Of a stretch of DNA of 64,000 nucleotides, positions 23,871 to 37,620 are shown one piece after another (position 1 is the first letter of the stretch; every line of letters begins with the position of its first letter). Origin of the DNA: Ptiloglossa arizonensis (Eukaryota; Arthropoda; Insecta; Hymenoptera; Colletidae); assembly GCF_051014685.1 (NCBI RefSeq), contig NW_027478395.1:1240001-1304000 (forward strand), in the 5' to 3' direction. The notes beneath the pieces were generated by a model that was not told the DNA's origin, searched no databases, and was given only the letters and a program-made list of their open reading frames with translations. The position numbers and the translations under genes were made by a program.

Positions 23871-25464
23871 ACACATACCGTTGTAATCGGGCGAGTTTCT
23901 ACTTTCAGATGTAGTAGGATATTTTTGGGTTTGGTCAATCCGTTCGCGAGATGTGGGAGTTTGAAGCTAAGATGTGGTTGAGAAAACAACAAATTTTTCG
24001 CACTTCTGCTGCTCCAATCGCTTAACCAGAATGGCCTAGGGAAAAATACACATGCCGTTGTAATCGGGCGAGATTCTACATTCATATGTAAAAGAAATTT
24101 TTGGGTTTGGTCAATCCGTTCGCGAGATATGGGAGTTGGAAGCTAATAAATGGTTGAGAAGGCAACAAATTTTTCGCACTTCTGCTGCCCCAAACGCTTA
24201 ACCAGAACGGCCTAGGGAAAAAATACACATACCGTTGTAATCGGGCAAGTTTCTACATTCAGACGCAGCAGGAATTTTTGGGTTTTGGTCAATCCGTTCG
24301 CGAGATATGGGAGTTTGAAGCTAAGAAATGGTTGAGAAGACAACAAATTTTTCGCACTTCTGCTGCTCCAAACGCTTAACCAGAATGGCCTAGGGAAAAA
24401 ATACACATACCGTTGTTATCGTACGAGTTTCTACTTTCAGACGCAATAGGAATTTTTGGATTTGGATAATCCGTTCGCGAGATGTGGGAGTTTGAATCTA
24501 AGAAATGGTTGAGAAGACAACAAATTTTTCGCACTTCTGCTGCTCCAAACGCTTAACCAGAGTGGCCTAGGGTAAAATACACATACCGTTGTAATCGGGC
24601 GAGTTTCTACATTCAGACGCAGTAGGAATTTTTGGGTTTGGTCAATCCGTTCGCGAGATATAGGAGTTTGAAGCTAAGAAATGGTTGAGAAGGCAACAAA
24701 TTTTTCGCACTTCTGCTGCTCCGAACGCTTAACCAGAATGGCCTAGGGTGAAAATACACATACCGTTGTAATCGGGCGAGTTTCTACTTTCAGATGTAGT
24801 AGGATATTTTTGGGTTTGGTAAATCCGTTCGCGAGATGTGGGAGTTTGAAGCTAAGATGTGGTTGAGAAAACAACAAATTTTTCGCACTTCTGCTGCTCC
24901 AATCGCTTAACCAGAATGGCCTAGGGAAAAATACACATGCCGTTGTAATCGGGCGAGCTTCTACATTCATACGTAATAGAAATTTTTGGGTTTGGTCAAT
25001 CCGTTCGCGAGATATGGGAGTTGGAAGCTAATAAATGGTTGAGAAGGGAACAAATTTTTCGCAATTCTGCTGCCCCAAACGCTTAACCAGAACTGCCTAG
25101 GGAAAAAATACACATACCGTTGTAATCGGGCAAGTTTCTACATTCAGACGCAGCAGGAATTTTTGGGTTTGGTCAATCCGTTCGCGAGATATGGGAGTTG
25201 GAAGCTAAGAAATGGTTGAGAAGGCAACAAATTTTTCGCACTTCTGCTGCTCCAAACGCTTAACCAGAACGGCCTAGGGAAAAAATACACATACCGTTGT
25301 AATCGGGCGAGTTTCCACATTCAGACGCAGCAGGAATTTTTGGGTTTGGCTAATCAGTTCGCGAGATATGGGAGTTTGAAGCTAAGAAATGTTTGAGAAG
25401 GCAACAAATTTTTCGCACTTCTGCTGCTCCAAACGCTTAACCTGAATAGCCTAGTGAAGAAATA
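23871..25464 (+). repeat. Mixed monomers with a 5-monomer local repeat
   Basis: The TAGGATATTTTTGGG / GATGTGGTTGAGAAAACAAC monomer pair at about 23860-24190 recurs about 885 bp later (24745-25075). Part of this region is duplicated further right: 24370-24750 matches about 27023-27403 at offset 2653 (15 monomers, sharing TTTTTGGATTTGGATAATCC and CTCCGAACGC), and 24743-25046 matches 27750-28053 at offset 3007 (17 monomers). Confidence 0.8.
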
Positions 25465-26333
25465 CACATACCTGTGTAATCGGGCGAGTTTCTACTTTCA
25501 GAAATAGTAGGAATTTTTGGGATTGGTCAATTCGTTCGCGAGATGTGGCAGTTTGAAGCTAAGAAATGGTTGAGAAGACAACAAATTTTTCGCACTTCTG
25601 CTGCTCCAAACGCTTAACCAGAACGGCCTAGGGAAAAAATACACACACCGTTGTAATCGGGCGAGTTTCCACATTCAGACGCAGCAGGAATTTTTGGGTT
25701 TGGTTAATCCGTTCGCGAGATATGGGAGTTTGAAGCTAAGAAATGTTTGAGAAGGCAACAAATTTTTCGCACTTCTGCTGCTCCAAACGCTTAACCAGAA
25801 TGGCCTAGGGAAAAACACACATGCCGTTGTTATCGGGCGAGCTTCTACTTTCATATGTAATAAAAATTTTTGGGTTTGGTCAATCCGTCCGCGAGATATG
25901 GAAGTTGGAAGCTAATAAATGGTTGAGAAGGCAACAAATTTTTCGCACTTCTGCTGCCCCAAACGCTTAACCAGAACGGCCTAGGGAAAAAATACACATA
26001 CCGTTGTAATCGGGCGAGTTTCTACATTCAGACGCAGCAGGAATTTTTGGGTGTGGTCAATCCGTTCGCGAGATATGGGAGTTTGAAGCTAAGAAATGTT
26101 TGAGAAGGCAACAAATTTTTCGCACTTCTGCTGCTCGAAACTCTTAACCAGAATGGCCTAGGGAAAAAATACACATACCGTTGTAATCGGGCGAGTTTCT
26201 ACATTCAGACGCAATAGGAATTTTTTGGGTTTGGTCAATCCTTTCGCGAGATATGGGAGTTGGAAGCTAAGAAATGGTTGAGAAGGCAACAAATTTTGCG
26301 CATTTCAGCTGCTCCAAACGCTTAACCAGAATG
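25465..26333 (+). repeat. 0.87-kb block eta, copy 1
   Basis: Matches about 28825-29692 at offset 3360 (19 monomers), apart from a 1-bp T insertion near 26221. Shared markers are CAGAAATAGTAGG (25499 and 28859), GGTCAATTCGTTCGCG and GTTTCCACATTCAG. Continues into mixed monomers. Confidence 0.82.
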
Positions 26334-28477
26334 GCCTTGGGAAAAAATACACGTACCGTTGTTATCGTACGAGTTTCTACTTTCAGACGCAATAGGAATT
26401 TTTGGGTTTGGATAATCCGTTCGCGAGATGTGGGAGTTTGAAGCTAAGAAATGGTTGAGAAGACAACAAATTTTTCGCACTTCTGCTGCTCCAAACGCTT
26501 AACCAGAGTGGCCTAGGGTAAAATACACATACCGTTGTAATCGGGCGAGTTTCTACATTCAGACGCAGTAGGAATTTTTGGGTTTGGTCAATCCGTTCGC
26601 GAGATATAGGAGTTTGAAGCTAAGAAATGGTTGAGAAGGCAACAAATTTTTCGCACTTCTGCTGCTCCAAACGCTTAACCAGAATGGCCTAGGGAGAAAA
26701 TACACATACCGTTGTAATCGGGCGAGTTTCTACATTCAGACGCAGCAGGAATTTTTGGGTGTGGTCAATCCGTTCGCGAGATATGGGTGTTTGAAGCTAA
26801 GAAATGCTTGAGATGCCAACAACTTTTTCGCACTTCTGTTGCTCCAAACGCTTAATCAGAATGGCCTAGTGAAAAAATACACATAGCTTTGTAATCGGGC
26901 GAGTGTCTACTTTCAGATGTAGTAGGAATTTTTGGGTTTGGTCAAACCGTTCGCGAGATGTGGGAGTTTGAAGCTAAGAAATGGTTGAGAAGACAACAAA
27001 TTTTTCGCACTTCTGCTGCTCCAAACTCTTAACCAGAATGGCCTAGGGAAAAAATACACATACCGTTGTTATCGTACGAGTTTCTACTTTCAGACGCAAT
27101 AGGAATTTTTGGATTTGGATAATCCGTTCGCGAGATGTGGGAGTTTGAATCTAAGAAATGGTTGAGAAGACAACAAATTTTTCGCACTTCTGCTGCTCCA
27201 AACGCTTAACCAGAGTGGCCTAGGGTAAAATACACATACCGTTGTAATCGGGCGAGTTTCTACATTCAGACGCAGTAGGAATTTTTGGGTTTGGTCAATC
27301 CGTTCGCGAGATATAGGAGTTTGAAGCTAAGAAATGGTTGAGAAGGCAACAAATTTTTCGCACTTCTGCTGCTCCGAACGCTTAACCAGAATGGCCTAGG
27401 GTGAAAATACACATACCGTTGTAATCGGGCGAGTTTCTACATTCAGACGCAGCAGGAATTTTTGGGTTTGGTCAATCCGTTCGCGAGATATGGGTGTTTG
27501 AAGCTAAGAAATGCTTGAGAAGCCAACAAATTTTTCGCACTTCTGTTGCTCCAAACCCTTAATCAGAATGGCCTAGTGAAAGAATACACATACCTTTGTA
27601 ATCGGGCGAGTGTCTACTTTCAGATGTAGTAGGAATTTTTGGGTTTGGTCAATCCGTTCGCGAGATGTGGGAGTTTGAAGCTAAGAAATGGTTGAGAAGA
27701 CAACAAATTTTTCGCGCTTCTGCTGCTCCAAACGCTTAACCAGAATGGCCTAGGGAAAAAATACACATACCGTTGTAATCGGGCGAGTTTCTACTTTCAG
27801 ATGTAGTAGGATATTTTTGGGTTTGGTAAATCCGTTCGCGAGATGTGGGAGTTCGAAGCTAAGATGTGGTTGAGAAAACAACAAATTTTTCGCACTTCTG
27901 CTGCTCCAATCGCTTAACCAGAATGGCCTAGGGAAAAATACACATGCCGTTGTAATCGGGCGAGCTTCTACATTCATACGTAATAGAAATTTTTGGGTTT
28001 GGTCAATCCGTTCGCGAGATATGGGAGTTGGAAGCTAATAAATGGTTGAGAAGACAACAAATTTTTCGCATTTCTGCTGATCCAAACGCTTAACCTGAAT
28101 AGCCAAGGGAAAAATACACATGCCGTTGTTATCGGGCGAGCTTCTACTTTCATATGTAATAGAAATTTTTGAGTTTGGTCAATCCGTTCGCGAGATATGG
28201 AAGTTGGAAGTTAATAAATGGTTGAGAAGGCAACAAATTTTTCGCACTTCTGCTGCCCCAAACGCTTAACCAGAAAGGCCTAGGGAAAAAATACACATAC
28301 CGTTGTAATCGGGCAAGTTTCTACATTCAGACGCAGCAGGAATTTTTGGGTTTGGTCAATCCGTTCGCGAGATATGGAAGTTGGAAGCTAATAAATGGTT
28401 GAGAAGGCAACAAATTTTTCGCACTTCTGCTGCCCCAAACGCTTAACCTGTACGGCCTAGGGAAAAAATACACATAA
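26334..28477 (+). repeat. Mixed monomers including 15- and 17-monomer partner segments
   Basis: About twelve monomers. They include right-hand partners of the 24.4-25.0 kb segment (27023-27403 and 27750-28053) and a segment around 26351 whose CACGTACCGTTGTTATCG monomer and following GGATAATCC unit recur near 32185 (offset 5834, 33 monomers). GAGATGCCAACAACTTTTTCGC at 26811-26832 is a private variant. No genes. Confidence 0.75.
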
Positions 28478-29693
28478 CGTTGTAATCGGGCGAGTTTCTA
28501 CATTCAGACGCAGCAGGAATTTTTGGGTGTGGTCAATCCGTTCGCGAGATATGGGAGTTTGAAGCTAAGAAATGTTTGAGAAGGCAACAAATTTTTCGCA
28601 CTTCTGCTGCTCCAAACTCTTAACCAGAATGGCCTAGGGAAAAAATACACATACCGTTGTAATCGGGCGAGTTTCTACATTCAGACGCAATAGGAATTTT
28701 TGGGTTTGGTCAATCCTTTCGCGAGATATGGGAGTTGGAAGCTAAGAAATGGTTGAGAAGGCAACAAATTTTGCGCATTTCAGCTGCTCCAAACGCTTAA
28801 CCAGAATGGCCTTGGGAAAAAATACACATACCTGTGTAATCGGGCGAGTTTCTACTTTCAGAAATAGTAGGAATTTTTGGGATTGGTCAATTCGTTCGCG
28901 AGATGTGGCAGTTTGAAGCTAAGAAATGGTTGAGAAGACAACAAATTTTTCGCACTTCTGCTGCTCCAAACGCTTAACCAGAACAGCCTAGGGAAAAAAT
29001 ACACATACCGTTGTAATCGGGCGAGTTTCCACATTCAGACGCAGCAGGAATTTTTGGGTTTGGTTAATCCGTTCGCGAGATATGGGAGTTTGAAGCTAAG
29101 AAATGTTTGAGAAGGCAACAAATTTTTCGCACTTCTGCTGCTCCAAACGCTTAACCAGAATGGCCTAGGGAAAAATACACATGCCGTTGTTATCGGGCGA
29201 GCTTCTACTTTCATATGTAATAAAACTTTTTGGGTTTGGTCAATCCGTTCGCGAGATATGGAAGTTGGAAGCTAATAAATGGTTAAGAAGGCAACAAATT
29301 TTTCGCACTTCTGCTGCCCCAAACGCTTAACCAGAACGGCCTAGGGAAAAAATACACATACCGTTGTAATCGGGCGAGTTTCTACATTCAGACGCAGCAG
29401 GAATTTTTGGGTGTGGTCAATCCGTTCGCGAGATATGGGAGTTTGAAGCTAAGAAATGTTTGAGAAGGCAACAAATTTTTCGCACTTCTGCTGCTCCAAA
29501 CTCTTAACCAGAATGGCCTAGGGAAAAAATACACATACCGTTGTAATCGGGCGAGTTTCTACATTCAGACGCAATAGGAATTTTTGGGTTTGGTCAATCC
29601 TTTCGCGAGATATGGGAGTTGGAAGCTAAGAAATGGTTGAGAAGGCAACAAATTTTGCGCATTTCAGCTGCTCCAAACGCTTAACCAGAATGG
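28478..29693 (+). repeat. 1.2-kb block theta, copy 1
   Basis: Matches 30953-32168 at offset 2475 (14 monomers). Shared markers are CAGAAATAGTAGG, GTTTCCACATTCAG (29025 and 31500), CTTTCATATGTAATAAAA and AATCCTTTCGCG. About nine or ten substitutions were noted, so this pair is slightly more diverged than the blocks at the left end. Its central part is also block eta copy 2. Confidence 0.86.
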
Positions 29694-30952
29694 CCTAGTG
29701 AAAAAATACACATAGCTTTGTAATCGGGCGAGTGTCTACTTTCAGATGTAGTAGGAATTTTTGGGTTTGGTCAAACCGTTCGCGAGATGTGGGAGTTTGA
29801 AGCTAAGAAATGGTTGAGAAGACAACAAATTTTTCGCACTTCTGCTGCTCCAATCGCTTAACCAGAATGGCCTAGGGAAAAAATACACATACCGTTGTTA
29901 TCGTACGAGTTTCTACTTTCAGACGCAATAGGAATTTTTGGGTTTGGATAATCCGTTCGCGAGATGTGGGAGTTTGAGGCTAAGAAATGGTTGAGAAGAC
30001 AACAAATTTTTCGCACTTCTGCTGCTCCAAACGCTTAACCAGAGTGGCCTAGGGTAAAATACACATACCGTTGTAATCGGGCGTGTTTCTACATTCAGAC
30101 GCAGTAGGAATTTTTGGGTTTGGTCAATCCGTTCGCGAGATATAGGAGTTTGAAGCTAAGAAATGCTTGAGAAGCCAACAAATTTTTCGCACTTCTGTTG
30201 CTCCAAACGCTTAATCAGAATGGCCTAGTGAAAAAATACACATACCTTTGTAATCGGGCGAGCTTCTACTTTCATATGTAATAGAAATTTTTGGGTTTGG
30301 TCAATCCGTTCGCGCGATATGGGAGTTGGAAGCTAAGAAATGGTTGAGAAAGCAACAAATTTTACGCACTTCTGCTGCTCCAAACGCTTAACCAGAATGT
30401 CCTAGGGACAAAATACACATACCGTTGTTATCGTACGAGTTTCTACTTTCAGACGCAATAGGAATTTTAGGGTTTGGATAATCCGTTCGCGAGATATGGG
30501 AGTTGGAAGCTAAGAAATGGTTGAGAAGGCAACAAATTTTTCGCACTTCTGCTGCTCCAAACGCTTAACCAGAACGGCCTAGGGAAAAAATACACATACC
30601 GTTGTAATCGGGCGAGTTGCCACATTCAGACGCAGCAGGAATTTTTGGGTTTGGTTAATCCGTTCGCGAGATATGGGTGTTTGAAGCTAAGAAATGTTTG
30701 AGAAGGCAACAAATTTTTCGCACTTCTGCTGCTCCAAACGCTTAACCTGAATAGCCAAGGGAAAAATACACATGCCGTTGTTATCGGGCGAGCTTCTACT
30801 TTCATATGTAATAGAAATTTTTGAGTTTGGTCAATCCGTTCGCGAGATACGGAAGTTGGAAGTTAATAAATGGTTGAGAAGGCAACAAATTTTTCGCACT
30901 CCTGCTGCTCCAAACTCTTAACCAGAATGGCCTAGGGAAGAAATACACATAC
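29694..30952 (+). repeat. Mixed satellite monomers
   Basis: About seven monomers, among them a GGATAATCC unit, a GAGAAAGCAACAAATTTTACGC unit (30346) whose partner lies near 33530, and a GAGATACGGAAGTTGG variant (30846) that restores the C but loses the last G of the CENP-B-like core. Nothing else visible. Confidence 0.75.
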
Positions 30953-32168
30953 CGTTGTAATCGGGCGAGTTTCTACATTCAGACGCAGCAGGAATTTTTG
31001 GGTGTGGTCAATCCGTACGCGAGATATGGGAGTTTGAAGCTAAGAAATGTTTGAGAAGGCAACAAATTTTTCGCACTTCTGCTGCTCCAAACTCTTAACC
31101 AGAATGGCCTAGGGAAAAAATACACATACCGTTGTAATCGGGCGAGTTTCTACATTCAGACGCAATAGGAATTTTTGGGTTTGGTCAATCCTTTCGCGAG
31201 ATATGGGAGTTGGAAGCTAAGAAATGGTTGAGAAGGCAACAAATTTTGCGCATTTCAGCTGCTCCAAACGCTTAACCAGAATGGCCTTGGGAAAAAATAC
31301 ACATACCTGTGTAATCGGGCGAGTTTCTACTTTCAGAAATAGTAGGAATTTTTGGGATTGGTCAATTCGTTCGCGAGATGTGGCAGTTTGAAGCTAAGAA
31401 ATGGTTGAGAAGACAACAAATTTTTCGCACTTCTGCTGCTCCAAACGCTTAACCAGAACGGCCTAGGGAAAAAATACACATACCGTTGTAATCGGGCGAG
31501 TTTCCACATTCAGACGCAGCAGGAATTTTTGGGTTTGGTTAATCCGTTCGCGAGATATGGGAGTTTGAATCTAAGAAATGTTTGAGAAGGCAACAAATTC
31601 TTCGCACTTCTGCTGCTCCAAACGCTTAACCAGAATGGCCTAGGGAAAAATACACGTGCCGTTGTTATCGGGCGAGCTTCTACTTTCATATGTAATAAAA
31701 ATTTTTGGGTTTGGTCCATCCGTTCGCGAGATATGGAAGTTGGAAGCTAACAAATGGTTAAGAAGGCAACAAATTTTTCGCACTTCTGCTGCCCCAAACG
31801 CTTAACCAGAACGGCCTAGGGAAAAAATACACATACCGTTGTAATCGGGCGAGTTTCTACATTCAGACGCAGCAGGAATTTTTGGGTGTGGTCAATCCGT
31901 TCGCGAGATATGGGAGTTTGAAGCTAAGAAATGTTTGAGAAGGCAACAAATTTTTCGCACTTCTGCTGCTCCAAACTCTTAACCAGAATGGCCTAGGGAA
32001 AAAATACACATACCGTTGTAATCGGGCGAGTTTCTACATTCAGACGCAATAGGAATTTTTGGGTTTGGTCAATCCTTTCGCGAGATATGGGAGTTGGAAG
32101 CTAAGAAATGGTTAAGAAGGCAACAAATTTTGCGCATTTCAGCTGCTCCAAACGCTTAACCAGAATGG
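30953..32168 (+). repeat. 1.2-kb block theta, copy 2
   Basis: Second copy of 28478-29693. Private changes include AATCCGTACGCG (31014), GAATCTAAG (31566) and AAATTCTTCGC (31596). Its right part (from about 31647) is itself the donor-like partner of 39252-39957. Confidence 0.86.
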
Positions 32169-32352
32169 CCTTGGGAAAAAATACACGTACCGTTGTTATC
32201 GTACGAGTTTCTACTTTCAGACGCAATAGGAATTTTTGGGTTTGGATAATCCGTTCGCGAGATGTGGGAGTTTGAAGCTAAGAAATGGTTGAGAAGATAA
32301 CAAATTTTTCGCACTTCTGCTGCTCCAAACGCTTAACCAGAGTGGCCTAGGG
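31647..32352 (+). repeat. 0.7-kb block iota, copy 1
   Basis: Repeated at 39252-39957 with offset 7605 (43 monomers, almost the same spacing as block gamma). Shared markers are ACACGTGCCG (31653), CTAACAAATGGTTAAGAAGG (31746), GGTTAAGAAGGC (32109) and GAAGATAACAAA (32293). Confidence 0.87.
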
Positions 32353-33760
32353 TACAATACACATACCGTTGTAATCGGGCGAGTTTCTACATTCAGACGC
32401 AGTAGGAATTTTTGGGTTTGGTCAATCCGTTCGCGAGATATAGGAGTTTGAAGCTAAGAAATGGTTGAGAAGGCAACAAATTTTTCGCAATTCTGCTGCT
32501 CCAAACGCTTAACCAGAATGGCCTAGGGAGAAAATACACATACCGTTGTAATCGGGCGAGTTTCTACATTCAGACGCAGCAGGAATTTTTGGGTTTGGTC
32601 AATCCGTTCGCGACATATGGGTGTTTGAAGCTAAGAAATGCTTGAGAAGCCAACAAATTTTTCGCACTTCTGTTGCTCCAAACGCTTAATCAGAATGGCC
32701 TAGTGAAAAAATACACATAGCTTTGTAATCGGGCGAGTGTCTACTTTCAGATGTAGTAGGAATTTTTGGGTTTGGTCAAACCGTTCGCGAGATGTGGGAG
32801 TTTGAAGCTAAGAAATGGTTGAGAAGACAACAAATTTTTCGCACTTCTGCTGCTCCAAACGCTTAACCAGAATGGCCTAGGGAAAAAATACACATACCGT
32901 TGTTATCGTACGAGTTTCTACTTTCAGACGCAATAGGAATTTTTGGGTTTGGATAATCCGTTCGCGAGATGTGGGAGTTTGAAGCTTAGAAATGGTTGAG
33001 AAGACAACAAATTTTTCGAACTTCTGCTGCTCCAAACGCTTAACCAGAGTGGCCTAGGGTAAAATACACATACCGTTGTAATCGGGCGAGTTTCTACATT
33101 CAGACGCAGTAGGAATTTTTGGGTTTGGTCAATCCGTTCGCGAGATGTGGGAGTTTGAAGCTAAGAAATGGTTGAGAAGACAACAAATTTTTCGCACTTC
33201 TGCTGCTCCAAACGCTTAACCAGAATGGCCTAGGGAAAAAATACACATACCGTTGTAATCGGGCGAGTTTCTACTTTCAGATGTAGTTGGATATTTTTGG
33301 GTTTGGTCAATCCGTTCGCGAGATATGGGTGTTTGAAGCTAAGAAATGCTTGAGAAGCCAACAAATTTTTCGCACTTCTGTTGCTCCAAACGCTTAATCA
33401 GAATGGCCTAGTGAAAAAATACACATACCTTTGTAATCGGGCGAGCTTCTACTTTCATATGTAATAGAAATTTTTGGGTTTGGTCAATCCGTTCGCGCGA
33501 TATGGGAGTTGGAAGCTAAGAAATGGTTGAGAAAGCAACAAATTTTACGCACTTCTGCTGCTCCAAACGCTTAACCAGAATGGCCTAGGGAGAAAATACA
33601 CATACCGTTGTAATCGGGCGAGTTTCTACATTCAGACGCAGCAGGAATTTTTGGGTTTGGTCAATCCGTTCGCGAGATATAGGAGTTTGAAGCTAAGAAA
33701 TGGTTGAGAAGGCAACAAATTTTTCGCACTTCTGCTGCTCCAAACGCTTAACCAGAATGG
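32353..33760 (+). repeat. Mixed monomers with 4-monomer spacing of the AGAGTGGCC variant
   Basis: About eight monomers. The AGAGTGGCCTAGGGTA variant at 32340 and 33047 is spaced 707 bp (four monomers). Also present are TATGGGTGTTTGAAGC / TTCTGTTGCTCC and TTCATATGTAATAGAAATT / CGCGATATGGG units. No genes or foreign DNA. Confidence 0.75.
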
Positions 33761-34320
33761 CCTAGGGAGAAAATACATATACCGTTGTAATCGGGCGAGT
33801 TTCTACATTCAGACGCAGCAGGAATTTTTGGGTTTGGTCAATCCGTTCGCGAGATATGGGTGTTTGATGCTAAGAAATGCTTGAGAAGCCAACAAATTTT
33901 TCGCACTTCTGTTGCTCCAAACGCTTAATCAGAATGGCCTAGTGAAAAAATACACATACCTTTGTAATCGGGCGAGTTTCTACTTTCAGATGTAGTTGGA
34001 TATTTTTGGGTTTGGTCAATCCGTTCGCGAGATGTGGGAGTTGGAAGCTAATAAATGGTTGAGAAGGGAACAAATTTTTCGCACTTCTGCTGCCCCAAAC
34101 GCTTAACCAGAACGGCCTCGCGAGAAAATACACATACCGTTGTAATCGGGCAAGTTTCTACATTCAGACGCAGCAGGAATTTTTGGGTTTGGTCAATCCG
34201 TTCGCGAGATATGGGAGTTGGAAGCTAAGAAATGGTTGAGAAGGCAACAAATTTTGCGCATTACAGCTGCTCCAAACGCTTAACCAGAATGGCCTTGGGA
34301 AAAAATACACATACCGTTGT
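33761..34320 (+). repeat. 0.56-kb block kappa, copy 1
   Basis: Repeated at 39951-40510 with offset 6190 (35 monomers). Shared markers are GAAAATACATATACCG (33769), GTTTGATGCTAAG (33863), GATGTAGTTGG (33989) and GGCCTCGCGAGAAAATAC (34114). One difference is GCGCATTACAGC against GCGCATTTCAGC. A related GGCCTCGCGA monomer lies nine units on, at 35706. Confidence 0.87.
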
Positions 34321-35819
34321 AATCGGGCGAGTTTCTACATTCAGACGCAGCAGGAATTTTTGGGTTTGGTCAATCCGTTCGCGAGATATAGGAGTTTGAA
34401 GCTAAGAAATGGTTGAGAAGGCAACAAATTTTTCGCACTTCTGCTGCTCCAAACGCTTAACCAGAATGGCCTAGGGTAAAATACACATACCGTTGTAATC
34501 GGGCGAGTTTCTACATTCAGACGCAGTAGGAATTTTTGGGATTGGTCAATCCGTTCGCGAGATATAGGAGTTTGAAGCTAAGAAATGGTTGAGAAGGCAA
34601 CAAATTTTTCGCACTTCTGCTGCTCCAAACGCTTAACCAGAATGGCCTAGGGAGAAAATACACATACCGTTGTAATCGGGCGAGTTTCTACATTCAGACG
34701 CAGCAGGAATTTTTGGGTTTGGTCAATCCGTTCGCGAGATATAGGAGTTTGAAGCTAAGAAATGTTTGAGAAGGCAACAAATTTTTCGCACTTCTGCTGC
34801 TCCAAACGCTTAACCAGAATGGCCTAGGGAGAAAATACACATACCGTTGTAATCGGGCGAGTTTCTACATTCAGACGCAGCAGGAATTTTTGGGTTTGGT
34901 CAATCCGTTCGCGAGATATGGGTGTTTGAAGCTATGAAATGCTTGAGAAGCCAACAAATTTTTCGCACTTCTGTTGCTCCAAACGCTTAATCAGAATGGC
35001 CTAGTGAAAAAATACACATACCTTTGTAATCGGGCGAGCTTCTACTTTCAGATGTAGTAGGAATTTTTGGGTTTGGTCAATCCGTTCGCGAGATGTGGCA
35101 GTTTGAAGCTAAGAAATGGTTGAGAAGACAACAAATTTTTCGCACTTCTGCTGCTCCAAACGCTTAACCAGAACGGCCTAGGGAAAAAATACACATACCG
35201 TTGTAATCGGGCGAGTGTCTACTTTCAGATGTAGTAGGAATTTTTGGGTTTGGTCAATCCGTTCGCGAGATGTGGGAGTTTGAAGCTAAGAAATGGTTGA
35301 GAAGACAACAAATTTTTCGCACTTCTGCTGCTCCAAACGCTTAACCAGAATGGCCTAGGGAAAAAATACACATACCGTTGTAATCGGGCGAGTTTCTACT
35401 TTCAGATGTAGTTAGATATTTTTGGGTTTGGTCAATCCGTTCGCGAGATGTGGGAGTTTGAAGCTAAGATGTGGTTGAGAAAACAACAAATTTTTCGCAC
35501 TGCTGCTGCTCCAATCGCTTGACCAGAATGGCCTAGGGAAAAATACACATACCGTTGTAATCGGGCGAGCTTCTACATTCATATGTAATAGAAATTTTTG
35601 GGTTTGGTCAATCCGTTCGCGAGATATGGGAGTTGGAAGCTAATAAATGGTTGAGAAGGGAACAAATTTTTCGCACTTCTGCTGCCCCAAACGCTTAACC
35701 AGAACGGCCTCGCGAAAAAATACACATACCGTTGTAATCGGGCAAGTTTCTACATTCAGACGCAGCAGGAATTTTTGGGTTTGGTTAATCCGTTCGCGAG
35801 ATATGGGAGTTGGAAGCTA
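34321..35819 (+). repeat. Mixed satellite monomers
   Basis: About eight monomers, with several consecutive GATATAGGAG / TAGGGAGAAAATAC units (34380-34860) that look like single-monomer amplification. A private CGCACTGCTGCTGC and CGCTTGACC are seen near 35500-35525. No genes. Confidence 0.75.
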
Positions 35820-37620
35820 AGAAATGGTTGAGAAGGCAACAAATTTTGCGCATTTCAGCTGCTCCAAACGCTTAACCAGAATGGCCTTGGGAAAAAATAC
35901 ACATACCGTTGTTATCGTATGAGTTTCTACTTTCAGACGCAATAGGAATTTTTGGGTTTGGTCAATCCGTTCGCGAGATGTGGGAGTTTGAAGCTAAGAA
36001 ATGGTTGAGAAGACAACAAATTTTTCGCACTTCTGCTGCTCCAAACGCTTAACCAGAGTGGCATAGGGAAAAATACACATACTGTTGTAATCGGGCGAGT
36101 TTCTACTTTCAGAAATAGTAGGAATTTTTGGGATTGGTCAAACCGTTCGCGAGATGTGGCAGTTTGAAGCTAAGAAATAGTTGAGAAGACAACAAATTTT
36201 TCGCATTTCTGCTGATCCAAACGCTTAACCAGAATGGACTAGGGAAAAAATACACATACCTTTGTAATCGGGCGAGTTTCTACTTTCAGATGTAGTAGGA
36301 ATTTTTGGGTTTGATCAATCCGTTCGCGAGATGTGGGAGTTTGAAGCTAAGAAATGGTTGAGAAGGCAACAAATTTTTCGCACTTCTGCTGCTCCAAACG
36401 CTTAACCAGAATGGCCTAGAGAGAAAATACACATACCGTTGTAATCGGGCGAGTTTCTACATTCAGACGCAGCAGGAATTTTTAGGTTTGGTCAATCCGT
36501 TCGCGAGATATGGGTGTTTGAAGGTAAGAAATGCTTGAGAAGCCAACAAATTTTTCGCACTTCTGTTGCTCCAAACGCTTAATCAGAATGGCCTAATGAA
36601 AAAATACACATACCTTTGTAATCGGGCGAGCTTCTACTTTCATATGTAATAGAAATTTTTGGGTTTGGTCAATCCGTTCGCGCGATATGGGAGTTGGAAG
36701 CTAAGAAATTGTTGAGAAAGCAACAAATTTTTCGCACTTCTGCTTCTCCAAACGCTTAACCAGAATGGCCTAGGGAAAAAATACACATACCGTTGTTATC
36801 GTACGAGTTTCTACTTTCAGACGCAATAGGAATTTTTGGGTTTGGATAATCCGTTCGCGAGATGTGGGAGTTTGAAGCTAAGAAATGGTTGAGAAGACAA
36901 CAAATTTTTCGCACTTCTGCTGCTCCAAACGCTTAACCAGAGTGGCCTAGGGTAAAATACACATACCGTTGTAATCGGGCGAGTTTCTACATTCAGACGC
37001 AGTAGGAACTTTTGGGTTTGGTCAATCCGTTCGCGAGATATAGGAGTTTGAAGCTAAGAAATGGTTGAGAAGGCAACAAATTTTTCGCACTTCTGCTGCT
37101 CCAAAAGCTTAACCAGAATGGCCTAGGGAGAAAATACACATACCGTTGTAATCGGGCGAGTTTCTACATTCAGACGCAGCAGGAATTTTTGGGTTTGGTC
37201 AATCCGTTCGCGTGATATGGGTGTTTGAAGCTAAGAAATGCTTGAGAAGCCAACAAATTTTTCGCACTTCTGTTGCTCCAAACGCTTAATCAGAATGGCC
37301 TAGTGAAAAAATACACATACCGTTGTTATCGTATGAGTTTCTACTTTCAGAAGCAATAGGAATTTTTGTGTTTGGTCAGTCCGTTCGCGAGATGTGGGAG
37401 TTTGAATCTAAGAAGTGGTTGAGAAGACAACAAATTTTTCGCACTTCTACAGCTCCAAACGCTTAACCAGAATGTCCTAGTGAAGAAATACACATACCTG
37501 TGTAATCGGGCGAGTTTCTACTTTCAGAAATAGTAGGAATTTTTGGGATTGGTCAATCCGTTCGCGAGATGTGGCAGTTTGAAGCTAAGAAGTGGTTGAG
37601 AAGACAACAAATTTTTCGCA
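35820..37620 (+). repeat. 1.8-kb block lambda, copy 1
   Basis: Repeated at 40418-42218 with offset 4598 (26 monomers). Shared markers are GTGGCATAGGG (36059), GAAATAGTTGAGAAG (36175), GAATTTTTAGGTTTGG (36475), CTTCTCCAAACG (36743), CCAAAAGCTTAACC (37103) and GGTCAGTCC (37375). The match ends sharply at 37620/42218. It is one of the longest and best-matched pairs in the right half. Confidence 0.92.

Noticed and set aside
30837..30853. CENP-B core candidate with GATACGGA
   Set aside because: It has the C of the core but the last G is replaced by A, so it matches only eight of nine essential positions.
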